From: Rhinopithecus roxellana
Taxonomy: Eukaryota > Chordata > Mammalia > Primates > Cercopithecidae
DNA: 64,000 nt
NCBI RefSeq assembly: GCF_007565055.1
Contig: NC_044553.1
Span: forward strand, 44,939,420 to 45,003,419
Direction: 5' to 3'
This document shows positions 24,346-38,292 of this stretch, one piece after another (position 1 is the stretch's first letter; each line of letters opens with the position of its first letter). Made by a program: the position numbers and the translations under genes. The notes under the pieces are model-generated. The model was not told the origin of the DNA. It was given only the letters and a program-made list of their open reading frames with translations, and ran no database searches.

Positions 24346-24599
24346 ATTAGAACAACTTCGAATGCTAATGGTGATGTTTTACTGGGACTTAATTAAATAC
24401 AACTTTTACTTTTGAAAAAGACTGTTCACATTTGCTTCCAGGTGTAGTTATTGCTTTCAGTCCTCACCCACTTCAAGCAAATGTGAAAAGTATACTGATC
24501 TAAGAGTCTCATTAGTTTTAGTTCTTAAAAGTAATAGTAAATGATTTCGCAGCATAAAATTTGATGTTATTTCTGGAAAGCTGGATGATATGGAAGAGT

Positions 24600-26454
24600 T
24601 CATGTGCCTGGACACACAGTTCCCTTAATCCTTTCACCTAGGGAGATAACCTCTGTTAACATTTTGATGTTGTGGTTTTACTTATTTTTCTATTCATAGT
24701 TATACATTTATTTTCTCAAAAATGCAATCATAATGTGCATTGCTTTGTAGTCTGCTCTATGTATTGTCAACATTTTCCCATATTAAATATCTTGCTTTTT
24801 AGATAGCTGTAGGATATTTTATTTCATGGGTATACCATAACTTTAAGACTGATTTCCTATTCAGCAATTTGATTATTTATTATAATGTAATCTGTAAATA
24901 GTGATGTGATTAACATCTTAAAATAATCACATCAATACAAAATGACTTATTTCCAGAAGAGACCGCTCTAGAAATGAAATTGTTAGGTGAAAGTGTTTTT
25001 GAGAATCTTTATATATAATCACTCACTGCAGAGATCATGTTCATTTACATTCCCATTAGCAATATATCCAATGCTCAGAATTGAAAATTACTACTTAAAA
25101 TCTTTGCAAATTGAATAATTACAGAAAAGGGCTACATTTAAAATTTGTATTTTTTTTATTACTTAGTGAAGGTTGTGTTTTTTTTCACGTTCATTGGCTA
25201 TTCTGTATTCATTCTTTTGAGAATTGCTCATTCATATTTTTTCTGTTACCTGGTGAATTTGCTCTTTTTTTGGCTTATAAGTTCTTAAGAATGTCCGTCC
25301 TTTGTCATATGTTGTAACTTTTTTTTAGCCTTGTCATTTAACATAGTTTGTGATATTTCAGTGTAGAAGTTGTTTTCTTTAGGAGTCTACCTTTGTGTAT
25401 GTGCTTGAAACTATTTTTGTAATCCAAGAATGGATAAATGTCCTTATCTTCTTCTAGTGTTTTCTTATTTCACCTGTCTTTAAAAGGAATTTAAATTTTG
25501 TTTATATACATTAACTAAATCAGTACAAGTTTGGGGTGAAAAGGAAATTTTTAATCCATCTCAAATGTATTTGGGTATATTATATAAGGTAGGGATTTGA
25601 TTTTATTTTAAAGAGTTTACCAATTGGTTCAGTATCTGAAACCACCATTTCCCCTCTGATTCATAATGCTATTTTTATGGAATATTAAATTCTTATGTCT
25701 TTTGTATCTTAGGCCAATTTCTCGGCCTTCTGGGTTTTTTCTACACTTGTCAATAATTATCGCTTTAATTGGTGTTAATATTTGGAAGTACAGGTTCTCC
25801 CTTGTTCTTTTAAATTTTGTGAAATATAACTTACAAATAAGTACTTAAAACAGAGTTTAATGGGTAAAGCAACAGCTGTGTAATCACAAACCAGATGCAG
25901 AGGAGGTCCTGCCAGCACTCCAAAATCTCCTTGTGTCCCCTCTTGACAGTCACTCTTTCCCCCAGAGGTAACTATCCTGACTTAAATTCTCCCTCTGTCC
26001 TTTTAAGAATTATTTTACCAGTTATGTGTGTAACAATATGGTTCACGTTTTGCTCACTTTTGACTTATATAAAAATAGAATAATACTGTATGTTGTGTTT
26101 GGTGTCTTTCAACATTGCATGTAAGATTCATGTCACATGGTGTGTTTCATTCATTTTCATTGCTGTGTAATGTGCCATTTCATTAATACCACTGTTATTC
26201 CACTTTGATGAGTACTTTGAGATTTTCAGTTTTTGGCTATTATAAGTAATGCTTCAGTGAGCATCTTTGTGCACATAAACATGTTTCCATAGAATGTGTA
26301 CCTAGGAGTGAAATTGCTCAGTTATAAGGTATGCATACCTTTAAAATTTTATATTCCCGCCTCTGCTTCCATGATGTATGAGTGCTTGTTCATCAACACT
26401 TGGTGTTGCCAGATTTTAATTTTAGCCAATATGATGTTTATATAGTAGGTGTTC

Positions 26455-26456
<2 letters not shown>
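24600..26456 (-). mobile_element. Ancient L1M remnants, antisense
   Basis: Two overlapping blocks of antisense L1 3'-half sequence (ttacattcccattagcaata; attttggctattataag-like text near 26235; cctaggagtgaaattgctca). Probably at least two elements; the boundary is near 25800. Confidence 0.65.

Positions 26457-26502
<46 letters not shown>
26457..26502 (+). repeat. (TG)23 microsatellite
   Basis: Uninterrupted TG dinucleotide run directly next to the 3' end of the antisense Alu at 26505, in place of its A tail. Confidence 0.97.
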
Positions 26503-26504
<2 letters not shown>

Positions 26505-26505
<1 letters not shown>

Positions 26506-26793
26506 CTCTCTTAGATGGAGTCTCGCTCTGTCACCCAGGCTGGAGTTCAGTGGTGTGATTTTGGCTCACTGCAACCTCCGCCTCCTGGGTTCAGATGATT
26601 CTTCTGCTTCAGCCTCCCGAGTAGCTGGGACTATAGGCGCATGCCACCATGCCCAGCTAATTTTTTTGTATTTTTAGTAGAGACGGGGTTTCACTGTGTT
26701 AGCCAGGATGGTCTTGATCTCCTGACCTCATGATCTGCCTGCCTCCGCCTCCCAAAGTGCTGAGATTACAGGTGTGTGCCACCACACCCGGCC
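26505..26793 (-). mobile_element. Alu (S/Y-type), antisense
   Basis: Near-complete dimer, from gatggagtctcgctctgtca to ccaccacacccggcc. It interrupts an old L1, which resumes with cattgtggttttattttacc. Confidence 0.92.
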
Positions 26794-26898
26794 TCATTGT
26801 GGTTTTATTTTACCTTTCCCTGATTAGAAATGGCATATGAGCATTTTCTTATGTTTATCGGGCACTGGATTTCTTCTTTTGAAAAGTGCCCATTCAAG

Positions 26899-26900
<2 letters not shown>

Positions 26901-26933
<33 letters not shown>

Positions 26934-27078
26934 AGAGTTGTTCTGTTGCCCAGGCTGGGTTGGTGTGCAGTGGCATGGTCACAGCTGACTGTAACCTCTA
27001 ACTCCTGGGCTCAAGGGATACTTCTGCCTCAGCCTCCTGGGTAGCTGACGTTACAGGCAGGAGCCACTGCCCTGGGCT
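26901..27078 (-). mobile_element. Alu monomer with long T-run, antisense
   Basis: A T-run of about 27, then ttctgttgcccaggctgg to gagccactgccctgggc. It is flanked by ccattcaagt / ccattcgagt, a probable target-site duplication. Confidence 0.82.
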
Positions 27079-27251
27079 CCATTCGAGTTTTTTGTTTTTC
27101 CATTGTGTTGTGTCAGCTGTTTTTTTCCTCACTGATTTGTAGGATATATTCTGCATACTAATCCTTGGTATTCAATCAAATTTGGTATTTGGTTGGCTAT
27201 ATTTGTTGGAAATGTCTTCTCCTTTTGGGGGATTATTTTTCATTCTCTCTC

Positions 27252-27384
27252 TCTTTTTTTTTTTTTTTCCAGAGATCAGGTCTCACTATATTGCTCAGGC
27301 TGGTCTTAAACTCCTGAGCTCAAGTGATCCACCTCAGTCTCCTAAAGTGCTGGGATTATAGGTGTGATCCACCACATTCCAGCC
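27252..27384 (-). mobile_element. Alu monomer (FRAM-type), antisense
   Basis: A T-run followed by ggtctcactatattgctcag to gtgatccaccacattccagc. Confidence 0.8.
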
Positions 27385-27990
27385 CTTATTCTCTTCTTGA
27401 TTGACAAATTCTTAATTTTAATGGCAAATCTATCTTTTATGTTTAGTGCCTTTTGTGGCTAGTTTTAAGGACTTTTCCTGTCCTGAAGTCATGAAGATAA
27501 TCTTTTATCTTTAAAAATCGTTATAGTTAAAAGATGGTTTATAATGTTGCCTTTCACGTTAGGTCTTTGATTCCACCTGGAAGATATTCATGACTGTGTG
27601 AGGGAGGGGTCCTTCTGGACAGCCCTGGTGCTAGCATTACAGAGTGCAAACACGGCCATTCCCAGCTGCTCCTCCTTGCACTCCTGCCATAGATCAAGCA
27701 TCTGTATATGTCTGTGTTACCTTCTGGATTCTCTCTTCAGTTTCATTAACCCTTTTGTGCTAATATTCCATTGCCTTGTTTATGATAGCTTAATGATAAA
27801 GCTGGAACAAGACCCACCATCTTATTCTTCAAAGTGCCTTGGGAATTTTTGGCCCTTTGCATTTTCATATAAATTTTAGCATCAGCTTGTCATGTTCCAT
27901 ACACACAAAATCCTTGGTAGTGCAAATTCTTTCTCATTCATTTTCAAAAATACGTTTGATATTGTGTCATTAATTAACTTTTCTAACAAT

Positions 27991-30964
27991 CTATATATTG
28001 GAATTTAGGAGATAGGGGAGTTGGATCTTTGCTCTTGATTAAAGTAAAGTACACTTACTCTGTATGCTGATGACTATTTTTAGTTTCTTTGAGTTGAATA
28101 GAAAATTGAGAACGCTGTTTTATGTGAATATCTGATGTATTGTGTAGTTTTGACTGAGGAAAAACGGAAGAGAAAGGATTTTTTAAAAAGTCACACTTAG
28201 GTTTAAACTGGGAAAATGGAATGAATCCAGTAGTTGTGAACTCTTGCCTTCGATTTTCAAGTGACTATGTCTAGGGAAGGAAGGAAGCGCTAAAGCTTGG
28301 GGGCTTAACCTGAGTCGTGGAAGACGTTATGAGGATTAATCTCGTTATATAATAGTCATCTATAGGAGTGATAATTCTTCATTTTCACAGGACCTGTCTG
28401 TAATCCACATCGCATTCTCTGGGGAGCCAGGCTGTGAGCTAGTGCGGAAGGTAGTTTGTGGGATTATCTCCGTTTCCTATAACTGGGAGGTTGAGGTGAT
28501 TTGCTCAAGGTCACTTAGAGCCAGCCAAGAAAAGAACCCAGCACTCAAGATTTTAGGCCCTTGACTGCATGGCCTTGCAGGTGAATACCACAAATCAAGG
28601 CTGCATTCAGGCTTTAACACGTGCTAACGCCAGACAAGAGCTCAAATTACTCTGGGGTGTTTGTCAGGTCTCCATGACATTTTACAAGAGAGCTTTTTTC
28701 TTCTGATGTTTTTTTTATTTGCAATGTTTTGTTTTTAATCATCTTACGGCTGTGTGATCATTTCAGTCACGGCTGGAATCTTCACTCCTCCTTCCTTGAT
28801 GGTCAGCTGCATACAACTTTTCAGGAGAAGAGATATAAGGAAAATAAAGTGTCATAGGCTTTACTCAGAGGACCAGGTCAATCTGGCAGTTTAGCCTTCC
28901 CAGGCTTAATGACACAGTTTGTAACACTAAAAGTAAAGTTGTTAGGACAAAAATAATTCTGTCTTTGCACAAAAAAAGTTGGGAATGCCTGTGCCAAATA
29001 AATAAAAGGATTATATATCCAGCTTTTATGGGGAGCATATAGTCATTTAAAAAATATGGCAAATCACATTATTGGCTAGCTGCTTGCTAAAGGGGGATGG
29101 GGTGGAGGAGTTTCTTAAAGCTATTATTTTAATTTCTGGCTAAAGTGAGGAAGCTTTGATACTGGGCTGATGAAATAAACCTAGTGTTGGATAATACTGA
29201 ACCAGAGCCAGACCACAAATCAGACGCGATTCTGAAAGTACAGCATAAAAGCCCGAACAATTAAATATGATTTATTACTTCCCAGATGGTTTTAGAAAAC
29301 TTGGAATTTAAAAAAGGCAAAAAAATTTTAAAAAGAGGGTAAGCCACTGGAATAGCATTAGATTATTAGATTTAGGATTTAAATACCACTATTTCCTTTG
29401 AATCCAGTGGGAAGTTATGTACTCTCTTGACTATTAAGTCTGTAAGATGAGGTCAGTGACCCCTTATCTAATGTATGGGGTATGTTTTAAGAGAACAAAA
29501 TTTCAAAGTGTGGTCTTTATAGAGCATTTTGAGGTTTAAAGAGATTCTATATGAAAACCTTATTGTAACGATGGTAACAATTATGATTGAAGTAGTTTAG
29601 GAGGTACCTTTGGCCATATGAAGTAAAATGTTTTAAAATCACCACCATATGAAACTTTTAATTTAGTGTTAAAATTAACTGAGAACAATAGGGACTCCCT
29701 AAAAAAGCTATTTTGACAAGGGGAAATTAGGACATTGAGCTAAGGAGAGATCCAACTTCATATGGAAAAATTTCATATTATTAAGGCAAAAGAATGAGAG
29801 TTGTAAATCAAGTCCTTATTTAGAGCATACAGAAATACTCCTTAAAAGAGGGAGACTCAGCTCAGTGCTTATAAATTTTGTCCAAAAATATTGCTAGTAA
29901 ATATATCAGTTCTCCTAATCAGTACCACATATATTTGTATTGAATTAAATAGCTTTTCTAGTGATTGTGTTGTAAAAATGAAAGCATATCTTCTGTCAAT
30001 TATTTAGATTTTCAATAAAGAAGATTTTTTTCTTCCCTTTAGTTACTCTCAGTGGGGTAAGAATAAAGCGCCATTAGAAACACCGTAGCTAGCAACAGAA
30101 AACAAATCTTATATTGAATTAACATCTTCAGTTTTTAGGGAAGGAAGGAAGCTTAGTTATTTGTTCCAAACCCTATAAATTAAGAAACCGAGGCACAGAG
30201 AAGCATGGAGACTTGCTATAGTTGGGCAGCTGGTTCCAACACAGCCAATTTTTTTCTTTCCTAGGCCAATGCTCTTTGATTAATATGGAGTCATCTCATA
30301 ATTAACACATTTTTATAAAATTACTGAAAAAGTGCAGTACCAGCAATCTAGTTTCTAAATTTAAAACTATAGATGTTTTTAAAGATAGTCGTAACTATTG
30401 CAACTGGGCCTGGTACTATAATTTTCTTGAACCAGGGTAATGTGCTGCCCATTATTTATAAGCATGACCCCATTTTTCCTTTTCACTCCTGACTTGGTCT
30501 GTTTTGAATGTGCCCATTTTCACGTTCTTTCTGTCTTCAGCAGTTCCGCTTCCGTCAGCCTACAGAAACTTCTCACCCGTTCTTCTGAGACCTCTTAGTC
30601 TTATCAGCATCCAAGGGTAACAAGGGCCTGGGGGTCTGAACAGTATAGCTAATTGGCATCAATCAACTCTTATCAATATCTCAGTGAATATCAGTTTATT
30701 AGATGATTTTTTCATGAAGGAAGATAGGGCTTAAAGCAATGGTAATGGAACAGGCAAGTTTTTTGGGGGGTGGAGGGTGGTGAGAGAGAAGAGAGAAAAT
30801 GGAAAATGAAAGAGGAGAAGGACAAGGATAGGAAGCAGCCTGGAGGTGCCCTAAACAGCCAAAGAGTAGCAAGAAAGCATAATTTGGAAGAGTTGTCTAT
30901 CACGCTGTCAACTCCTCCCTTCCCATTTTCTCTCAAATCCACTTAAATTTTAAGTATTCGCTCC
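27991..30964 (+). other. Non-coding, mainly unique sequence
   Basis: Antisense MIR relics lie at about 28440-28580 (ttgctcaaggtcacttag) and 30140-30250 (aagaaaccgaggcacagaga). I see nothing gene-like. Confidence 0.5.
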
Positions 30965-31661
30965 AAACATTCTCCTGAAAAAGCTTTTGTCAAGGTCACC
31001 AGTGACCTTCATGCTGCTAAGTTCAATAATCAATTTTCAGTCCTTTTTCTTGACCCCTCGGCAGTTTTTGACATAGGTGATCTCTCCCTCTTTCATGAAA
31101 CATTTTATTTTATTTTTTTCTGGTTTCTGGAAAACCACTTCTGGGAGGTACAGCCATACTTCATTTTATTTATATTTCCCTTGATTGTGCTTCTCAGATA
31201 AGGCATTTTTTTTTTTTTTTAAACCAATTGATGGTTTGTGGCAACCCTGGGTCAAGCAAGTATATTGGAACCAGTTCTTCCAACAATATGTGCCCACTTC
31301 ATGTATTGTGTCACACTGTCACATTTTGGTAATTCTTGCAATATTTCAAATGTTTTCATTATTATTATGTCTCTCCATGATCTTTGATGTTACCTTTGTA
31401 ATTGTTTTGAGGTGCCATGAACCATTCCCCTATCAGATGGTGAATTTAATTGAGAAATAAACACTTGTGTATGTTCTGACTGCCCCGCTCACTGGCCATT
31501 CCCCCAACTCTCTCCCTCTCCGTTGGTCTTCCTATTCCCTGAGACACAACAATACTGAATTTAGGTCAGTTAATAACCCTACAGTGACCTCTCAAGTGTT
31601 CAGGTGAGGGGAAGAGTTGCACATCTCTCACTTTAAATCAAAAGCTAGAAGTGATTAAGCT

Positions 31662-31970
31662 GGCCGGGCACAGTGGCTCACGCCTATAATCCCAGCACTT
31701 TGGGAGGCCGAGTTGGGCAGATCACCTGAGGTCAGGAGTTTGAGACTGGCTTGGCCAACATGGTGAAACCCCGTCTGTACTAAAAATACAAAAATTAGCC
31801 AGGCGTGGTCGGGTGCCTGTAATCCCAGGTACTTGGGAGGCTAAGGCAGGAGAATCACTTGAACCTGGGAGGCAAAGTTTGCAGTGAGCCGAGATCCTAC
31901 CACTGCATTCCAGACTGGATGACAGAGTGAGACTCCATCTTAAAAAAAAGGAAAAAAAAAAAAAAAAAAA
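31662..31970 (+). mobile_element. AluS in Tigger1, sense
   Basis: Complete dimer (ggccgggcacagtggctcac) with A tail to 31970. Target-site duplications agaagtgattaag (31647-) and agaaatgattaag (31970-) differ at one base, giving the original Tigger1 sequence on either side. Confidence 0.93.
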
Positions 31971-33089
31971 GAAATGATTAAGTTTAGTGAGGAAGACATG
32001 TTGAAAGCTAGATAGGCCCAAACTAGGCCCCTTGCAAAAAACTGTTAGCCAAAGTGTGAATGCAAAGGAAAAGTTCTTGATGGGAAATTAAAAGTGCTAC
32101 TCTAGTGTACACATAAATGATAAGAAAGTGAAACAGTCTTACTGCTAATATAGAGAAAGTTTTAGTGGTCTGGATAGAAGATCAAACTAGCCACAATATT
32201 TCCTTAAACCAAAGCCTAATCCAGAGCAAGGCCCTAATTCTTTTCAACTCAGTGAAAGCTGAGAGAGGTGAGGAAGCTGCAGAAGAAAAGTTTGAAGCTA
32301 GGAGAGGTTGCTTCATGAAGTTTAAGGAAAGAAGCCATCTCCATTAATATAAAAGTGCAAGTTGAAGCAGCAAGTGCCAGTGTAGAAGACGTAGCTAGTT
32401 ATCCACAAGATCTAGCTAAGGTCTTTGATGAAGGTGGCTACACTAAACAGATTTTCAGTGTAGACAAAACAGCCTTCTATTGGAAGAAGATGTCATCTAG
32501 GACTTCCACAGCAAGAGAGGTGAAGTCAATGCCTGGCTTCCAAGCTTTAAAGGACAGGCTGACTTTGTTCCCCCTAGGCGTTAATGCAGGGTGACTTTAA
32601 GTTGAAACCATTGCTCATTTACGATTCTGAAAATCGTAGGGTTCTGAAGGATTATGCTAATTGTACTTGCCTGTGTTCTATAAATGGAAAAACAAAGCCT
32701 AGATGATAGCACACCTGTTTACAACATAGTTTACTGAGTATTTTAATCATACTGTTGAGACCCTACTACTCAGAATAAAAGATTGTTTTCAAAATATTAC
32801 TGCTCAATGACAATGCACCTAGTCATTCAAGAGCTCTGATGGAGATGTATAAAGAGATTAATGTTTTCTTTTCTTTTCTTTTTTTTTTTGCATGGTTATG
32901 GTTTATTATAGGGAAAGGATACAAATTAAAATCGGTAGAAGGAAGGGCAGAATCTGAAAGGGCACCAAACATGAAGCCTCCGCTGTGCTCAGGACATTAC
33001 CCTCTCAGCACCAATGTGTGATAATATGCATGAAATGATCAACCAGGGATGCTCATCTAAGTTTCTATGTTCAAAGTTTTTATTGGGGC

Positions 33090-33507
33090 TTGTATTCATT
33101 TCCTAAGGTTGCCATAAAAAAGTACCATAAACTGGGTGGCTTACATAACTGAATGTTTCTGTCCCACTGCTCTAGAGGATGGAAATCTGAAATCAACGTG
33201 TCAGCAGGGCCTCACTCCCTCTGAAACCTGCAGGGGACAATCCTTCTTTGCCTCTTCTAGTTTCTGGTGTTTGTCTGCACTTCTCACTCGCAACTGCATC
33301 TATTCCCATCTCTGCCTCCATCACCACACGACATTCTCCTTTCACGTGTCTCTCTCTTTTCATAAGGACACCAGTCATATTATTGGATGGTGGTTGGCTT
33401 TATCTTAACACATTACATCCACAATGACCCTATTTCCAAAGGTCACATTCCATGATACTGGAGTTTAAGACTTCAACATATCTTTTAGGGGGCATATGAT
33501 TCAACCC
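33090..33507 (-). mobile_element. MLT1-type MaLR LTR fragment inside the transduced segment
   Basis: It matches the reverse complement of an MLT1-like LTR (aaccataaactgggtggc-type text, aaggacaccagtcatattat, atgaccctatttccaaagg). It is inferred to have been part of the source-locus flank, so it was carried here rather than inserted here. Confidence 0.65.
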
Positions 33508-33545
33508 ATAAAAGGCCTCCCTTACAATAAAAGGCCTCCCTTACA
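33508..33545 (+). repeat. 19-bp perfect tandem repeat in the transduced segment
   Basis: ataaaaggcctcccttaca occurs twice back to back. It is a useful marker for recognising the source locus. Confidence 0.9.
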
Positions 33546-34198
33546 TAGGCATGATTGACTGGTGGCCCACATGGCTGATAACCCTTTCCAGGTTGACAGT
33601 GTGGGCCTAAACCCCTACCCTAGATCACATGGTTAAATCTTTCTGGTGTGTCCAGCCATTGTTCAAAACAAAGACACTCCTATCAGATATGACACAGGTT
33701 GCCTTTCAGAAGCCGAAGACAAAGTCCAGAGCTCTTTTTGAGCAAGGCCAAATTCTTTACTACACAAAGCCTTAATAATTTTCCACTGATTCATCTTAAA
33801 GCTCTGTTTTAGAATATCAGAAGTAGAGAAAAAAATATAATAGATATGTACAGATGATTAAGATGACAATATTACATATAGTATTCAGTGGCAGTGGTCG
33901 AAATGACATCAGCTTCCTTAGTCAAATAAGTTTTAAAGCTTTGACTAAAAATTCACTGATTTTTTTTTCTTTTTTTTTTTTTATTATACTTTAAGTTCTA
34001 GGGTACATGTGCATAACATGCAGGTTTGTTACATATGTATACTTGTGCCATGTTGGTGTGCTGCACCCATCAACTCGTCAGCACCCATCAATTCATCATT
34101 TATATCAGGTATAACTCCCAATGCAATCCCTCCCCCCCCCCACATGATAGGCCCCGGTGTGCGATGTTCCCCTTCCCGAGTCCAAGTGATCTCATTGT

Positions 34199-37100
34199 TC
34201 AGTTCCCACCTATGAGTGAGAACATGCAGTGTTTGGTTTTCTGTTCTTGTGATAGTTTGCTAAGAATGATGGTTTCCAGCTGCATCCATGTCCCTACAAA
34301 GGATGCAAACTCATCCTTTTTTGTGGCTGCATAGTATTCCATGGTGTATATGTGCCACATTTTCTTAATCCAGTCTGTCATGGATGGACATTTGGGTTGA
34401 TTCCAAGTCTTTGCTATTGTGAATAGTGCCGCAATAAACATACGTGTGCATGTGTCTTTATAGCAGCATGATTTATAATCCTTTGGGTATATACCCAGTA
34501 GTGGGATGGCTGGGTCATATGGTACATCTAGTTCTAGATCCTTGAGGAATTGCCATACTGTTTTCCATAATGGTTGAACTAGTTTACAATCCCACCAACA
34601 GTGTAAAAGTGTTCCTATTTCTCCACAGCCTCTCCAGCACCTGTTGTTTCCTGACTTTTTAATGATTGCCATTCTAACTGGTGTGAGATGGTATCTCATT
34701 GTGGTTTTGATTTGCATTTCTCTGATGGCGAGTGATGATGAGCATTTTTTCATGTGTCTGTTGGCTGTATGAATGTCTTCTTTTGAGAAATGTCTGTTCA
34801 TATCCTTTGCCCACTTTTTGATGGGGTTGTTTGTTTTTTTTCTTGTAAATTTGTTTGAGTTCTTTGTAGATTCTGGATATTAGCCCTTTGTCAGATGAGT
34901 AGATTGCAAAAATGTTCTCCCATTCTGTAGGTTGCCTGTTCACTCTGATGGTAGTTTCTTTTGCTGTGCAGAAGCTCTTTAGTTTAATTAGATCCCATTT
35001 GTCAATTTTGGCTTTTGCTGCCATTGCTTTTGGTGTTTTAGACATGAAGTCCTTGCCCATGCCTATGTCCTGAATGGTAGTACCTAGGTTTTCTTCTAGG
35101 GTTTTTATGGTATTAGGTCTAACATTTAAGTCTCTAATCCATCTTGAATTAATCTTCATATAAGGAGTAAGGAAAGGATCCAGTTTCAGCTTTCTACTTA
35201 TGGCTAGCCAATTTTCCCAGCACCATTTATTAAATAGGGAATCCTTTCCCCATTTCTTGTTTTTGTCAGGTTTGTCAAAGATCAGATGGCTGTAGATGTG
35301 TGGTATTATTTCTGAGGACTCTGTTCTGTTCCATTGGTCTATATCTCTGTTTTGGTACCAGTACCATGCTGTTTTGGTTACTGTAGCCTTGTAGTATAGT
35401 TTGAAGTCAGGTAGCGTGACGCCTCCAGCTTTGTTCTTTTGACTTAGGATTGTCTTGGCAATGCGGGCTCTTTTTTGGTTCCATATGAACTTTAAAGCCG
35501 TTTTTTCCAATTCTGTGAAGAAACTCATTGGTAGCTTGATGGGGATGGCATTGAATCTATAAATAACCTTGGGCAGTATGGCCATTTTCACAATATTGAT
35601 TCTTCCTATCCATGAGCATGGTATGTTCTTCCATTTGTTAGTGTCCTCTTTTATTTCACTGAGCAAGTGGTTTGTAGTTCTCCTTGAAGAGGTCCTTTAC
35701 ATCCCTTGTAAGTTGGATTCCTAGGTATTTTATTCTCTTTGAAGCAATTGTGAATGGAAGTTCATTCATGATTTGGCTCTCTGTTTGTCTGTTACTGGTG
35801 TATAAGAATGCTTGTGATTTTTGCACATTAATTTTGTATCCTGAGACTGCTGAAGTTGCTTATCAGCTTAAGGAGATTTTGGGCTGAGACAATGGGGTTT
35901 TCTAAATATACAATCATGTCATCTGCAAACAGGGACAATTTGACTTCTTCTTTTCCTAACTGAATACCCTTGATTTCTTTCTCTTGCCTGATTGCCCTAG
36001 CCAGAACTTCCAACACTATGTTGAATAGGAATGGTGAGAGAGGGCATCCCTGTCTTGTGCCAGTTTTCAAAGGGAATTTTTCCAGTTTTTGCCCATTCAG
36101 TATGATATTAGCTGTGGGTTTGTCATAAATAGCTCTTATTATTTTGAGGTACGTTCCATCAATACCGAATTTATTGAGCGTTTTTAGCATGAAGGGCTGT
36201 TGAATTTTGTCAAAAGCCTTTTCTGCATCTATTGAGATAATCATGTGGTTCTTGTCTTTGGTTCTGTTTATATGCTGGATTATGTTTATTGATTTGCGAA
36301 TGTTGAACCAGCCTTGCATCCCAGGGATGAAGCCCACTTGGTCATGGTGGATAAGCTTTTTGATGTGCTGCTGAATCCGGTTTGCCAGTATTTTATTGAG
36401 GATTTTTGCATCGATGTTCATCAGGGATATTGGTCTAAAATTCTCTTTTTTTGTTGTGTCTCTGCCAGGCTTTGGTATCAGGATGATGTTGGCCTCATAA
36501 AATGAGTTAGGGAGGATTCCCTCTTTTTCAATTGATTGGAATAGTTTCAGAAGGAATGGTACCAGCTCCTCCTTGTACCTCTGGTAGAATTCAGCTGTGA
36601 ATCCATCTGGTCCTGGACTTTTTTTGGTTGGTAGGCTATTAATTATTGCCTCAATTTCAGAGCCTGCTATTGGTCTATTCAGGGATTCAACTTCTTCCTG
36701 GTTTAGTCTTGGAAGAGTGTAAGTGTCCAGGAAATTATCCATTTCTTCTAGATTTTCTAGTTGATTTGCGTAGAGGTGTTTATAGTATTCTCTGATGGTA
36801 GTTTGTATTTCTGTGGGGTCGGTGGTGATATCCCCTTTATCATTTTTTATTGCGTCTATTTGATTCCTCTCTCTTTTCTTCTTTATTAGTCTTGCTAGTG
36901 GTCTGTCAATTTTGTTGATCTTTTCAAAAAACCAACTCCTGGATTCATTGATTTTTTGGAGGGTTTTTTGTGTCTCTATCTCCTTCAGTTCTGCTCTGAT
37001 CTTAGTTATTTCTTGCCTTCTGCTAGCTTTTGAATGTGTTTACTCTTGCTTCTCTAGTTCTTTTAATTGTGATGTTAGAGTGTCAATTTTAGATCTTTCC

Positions 37101-38292
37101 TGCTTTCTCTTGTGGGCATTTAGTGCTATAAATTTCCCTCTACACACTGCTTTAAATGTGTCCCAGAGATTCTGGTATGTTGTATTTTTGTTCTCATTGG
37201 TTTCAAAGAACATCTTTATTTCTGCCGTCATTTTCGTTATGTACCCAGTAGTCATTCAGGAGCAGGTTGTTCAGTTTCCATGTAGTTGAGCGGTTTTGAT
37301 TGAGTTTCTTGGTTCTGAGTTCTAGTTTGATTGCACTGTGGTCTGAGAGACAGTTTGTTATAATTTCTGTTCTTTTACATTTGCTGAGGAGTGCTTTACT
37401 TCCAATTATGTGGTCAATTTTGGAATAAGTGTAATGTGGTGCTGAGAAGAATGTATATTCTGTTGATTTGGGGTGGAGAGTTCTATAGATGTCTATTAGG
37501 TCTGCTTGGTGCAGAGATGAGTTCAATTCCTGGATATCCTTGTTAACTTTCTGTCTCGTTGATCTGTCTAATGTTGACAGTGGAGTGTTGAAGTCTCCCA
37601 TTATTCTTGTATGGGAGTCTAAGTCTCTTTGTAAGTCTCTAAGGACTTGCTTTATGAATCTGGGTGCTCCTGTATTGGGTGCATATATATTTAGGATAGT
37701 TAGCTCTTCCTGTTGAATTGATCCCTTTACCATTATGTAATGTCCTTCTTTGTCTCTTTTGATCTTTGATGGTTTAAAGTCTGTTTTATCAGAGACTAGT
37801 ATTGCAACCCCTGCTTTTTTTTGTTCTCCATTTGCTTGGTAGATCTTCCTCCATCCCTTTATTTTGAGCCTATGTATGTCTCTGCATGTGAGATGGGTCT
37901 CCTGAATACAGCAGACTGACGGGTCTTGACTCTTGATCCAGTTTGCCAGTCTGTGTCTTTTAATTGGAGCATTTAGTCCATTTACATTTAAGGTTAATAT
38001 TGTTATGTGTGGGCCGGGCGCGGTGGCTCAAGCCTGTAATCCCAGCACTTTGGGAGGCCGAGGCGGGCGGATCACGAGGTCAGGAGATCGAGACCATCCT
38101 GGCTAACACTGTGAAACCCCGTCTCTACTAAAAAATACAAAAAACTAGCCGGGCGAGGTGGTGGGCGCCTGTAGTCCCAGCTACTGGGAGGCTGAGGCAG
38201 GAGAATGGCGGTAACCCCGGGAGGCGGAGCTTGCAGTGAGCTGAGATCCGGCCACTGCACTCCAGCCCGGGCGACAGAGCGAGACTCCGTCT

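Larger units (their letters stand above)
26794..27990 (-). mobile_element. Ancient L1M continuation, antisense, carrying two Alu monomers
   Basis: L1 text resumes after the Alu (ccctgattagaaatggcata) and continues to tttagcatcagcttgtcatg at about 27890. Alu monomers split it at 26901-27078 and 27252-27384. Confidence 0.65.
32890..33959 (-). other. 3'-transduced genomic flank carried by the L1
   Basis: About 1070 bp of non-L1 sequence lies between two A tails and inside the L1 target-site duplications. It contains an antisense-to-plus MLT1-type LTR piece at about 33090-33507 (ctaaggttgccataaaaaag, ctgggtggcttacat) and a perfect 19-bp tandem repeat at 33508-33545. It is inferred to be a copy of DNA downstream of the source L1 elsewhere in the genome. 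Confidence 0.85.

Noticed and set aside
32165..32594. Two ORFs that look like a gene
   Set aside because: They are decayed Tigger1 transposase pieces separated by stops, so they are annotated as part of the transposon.
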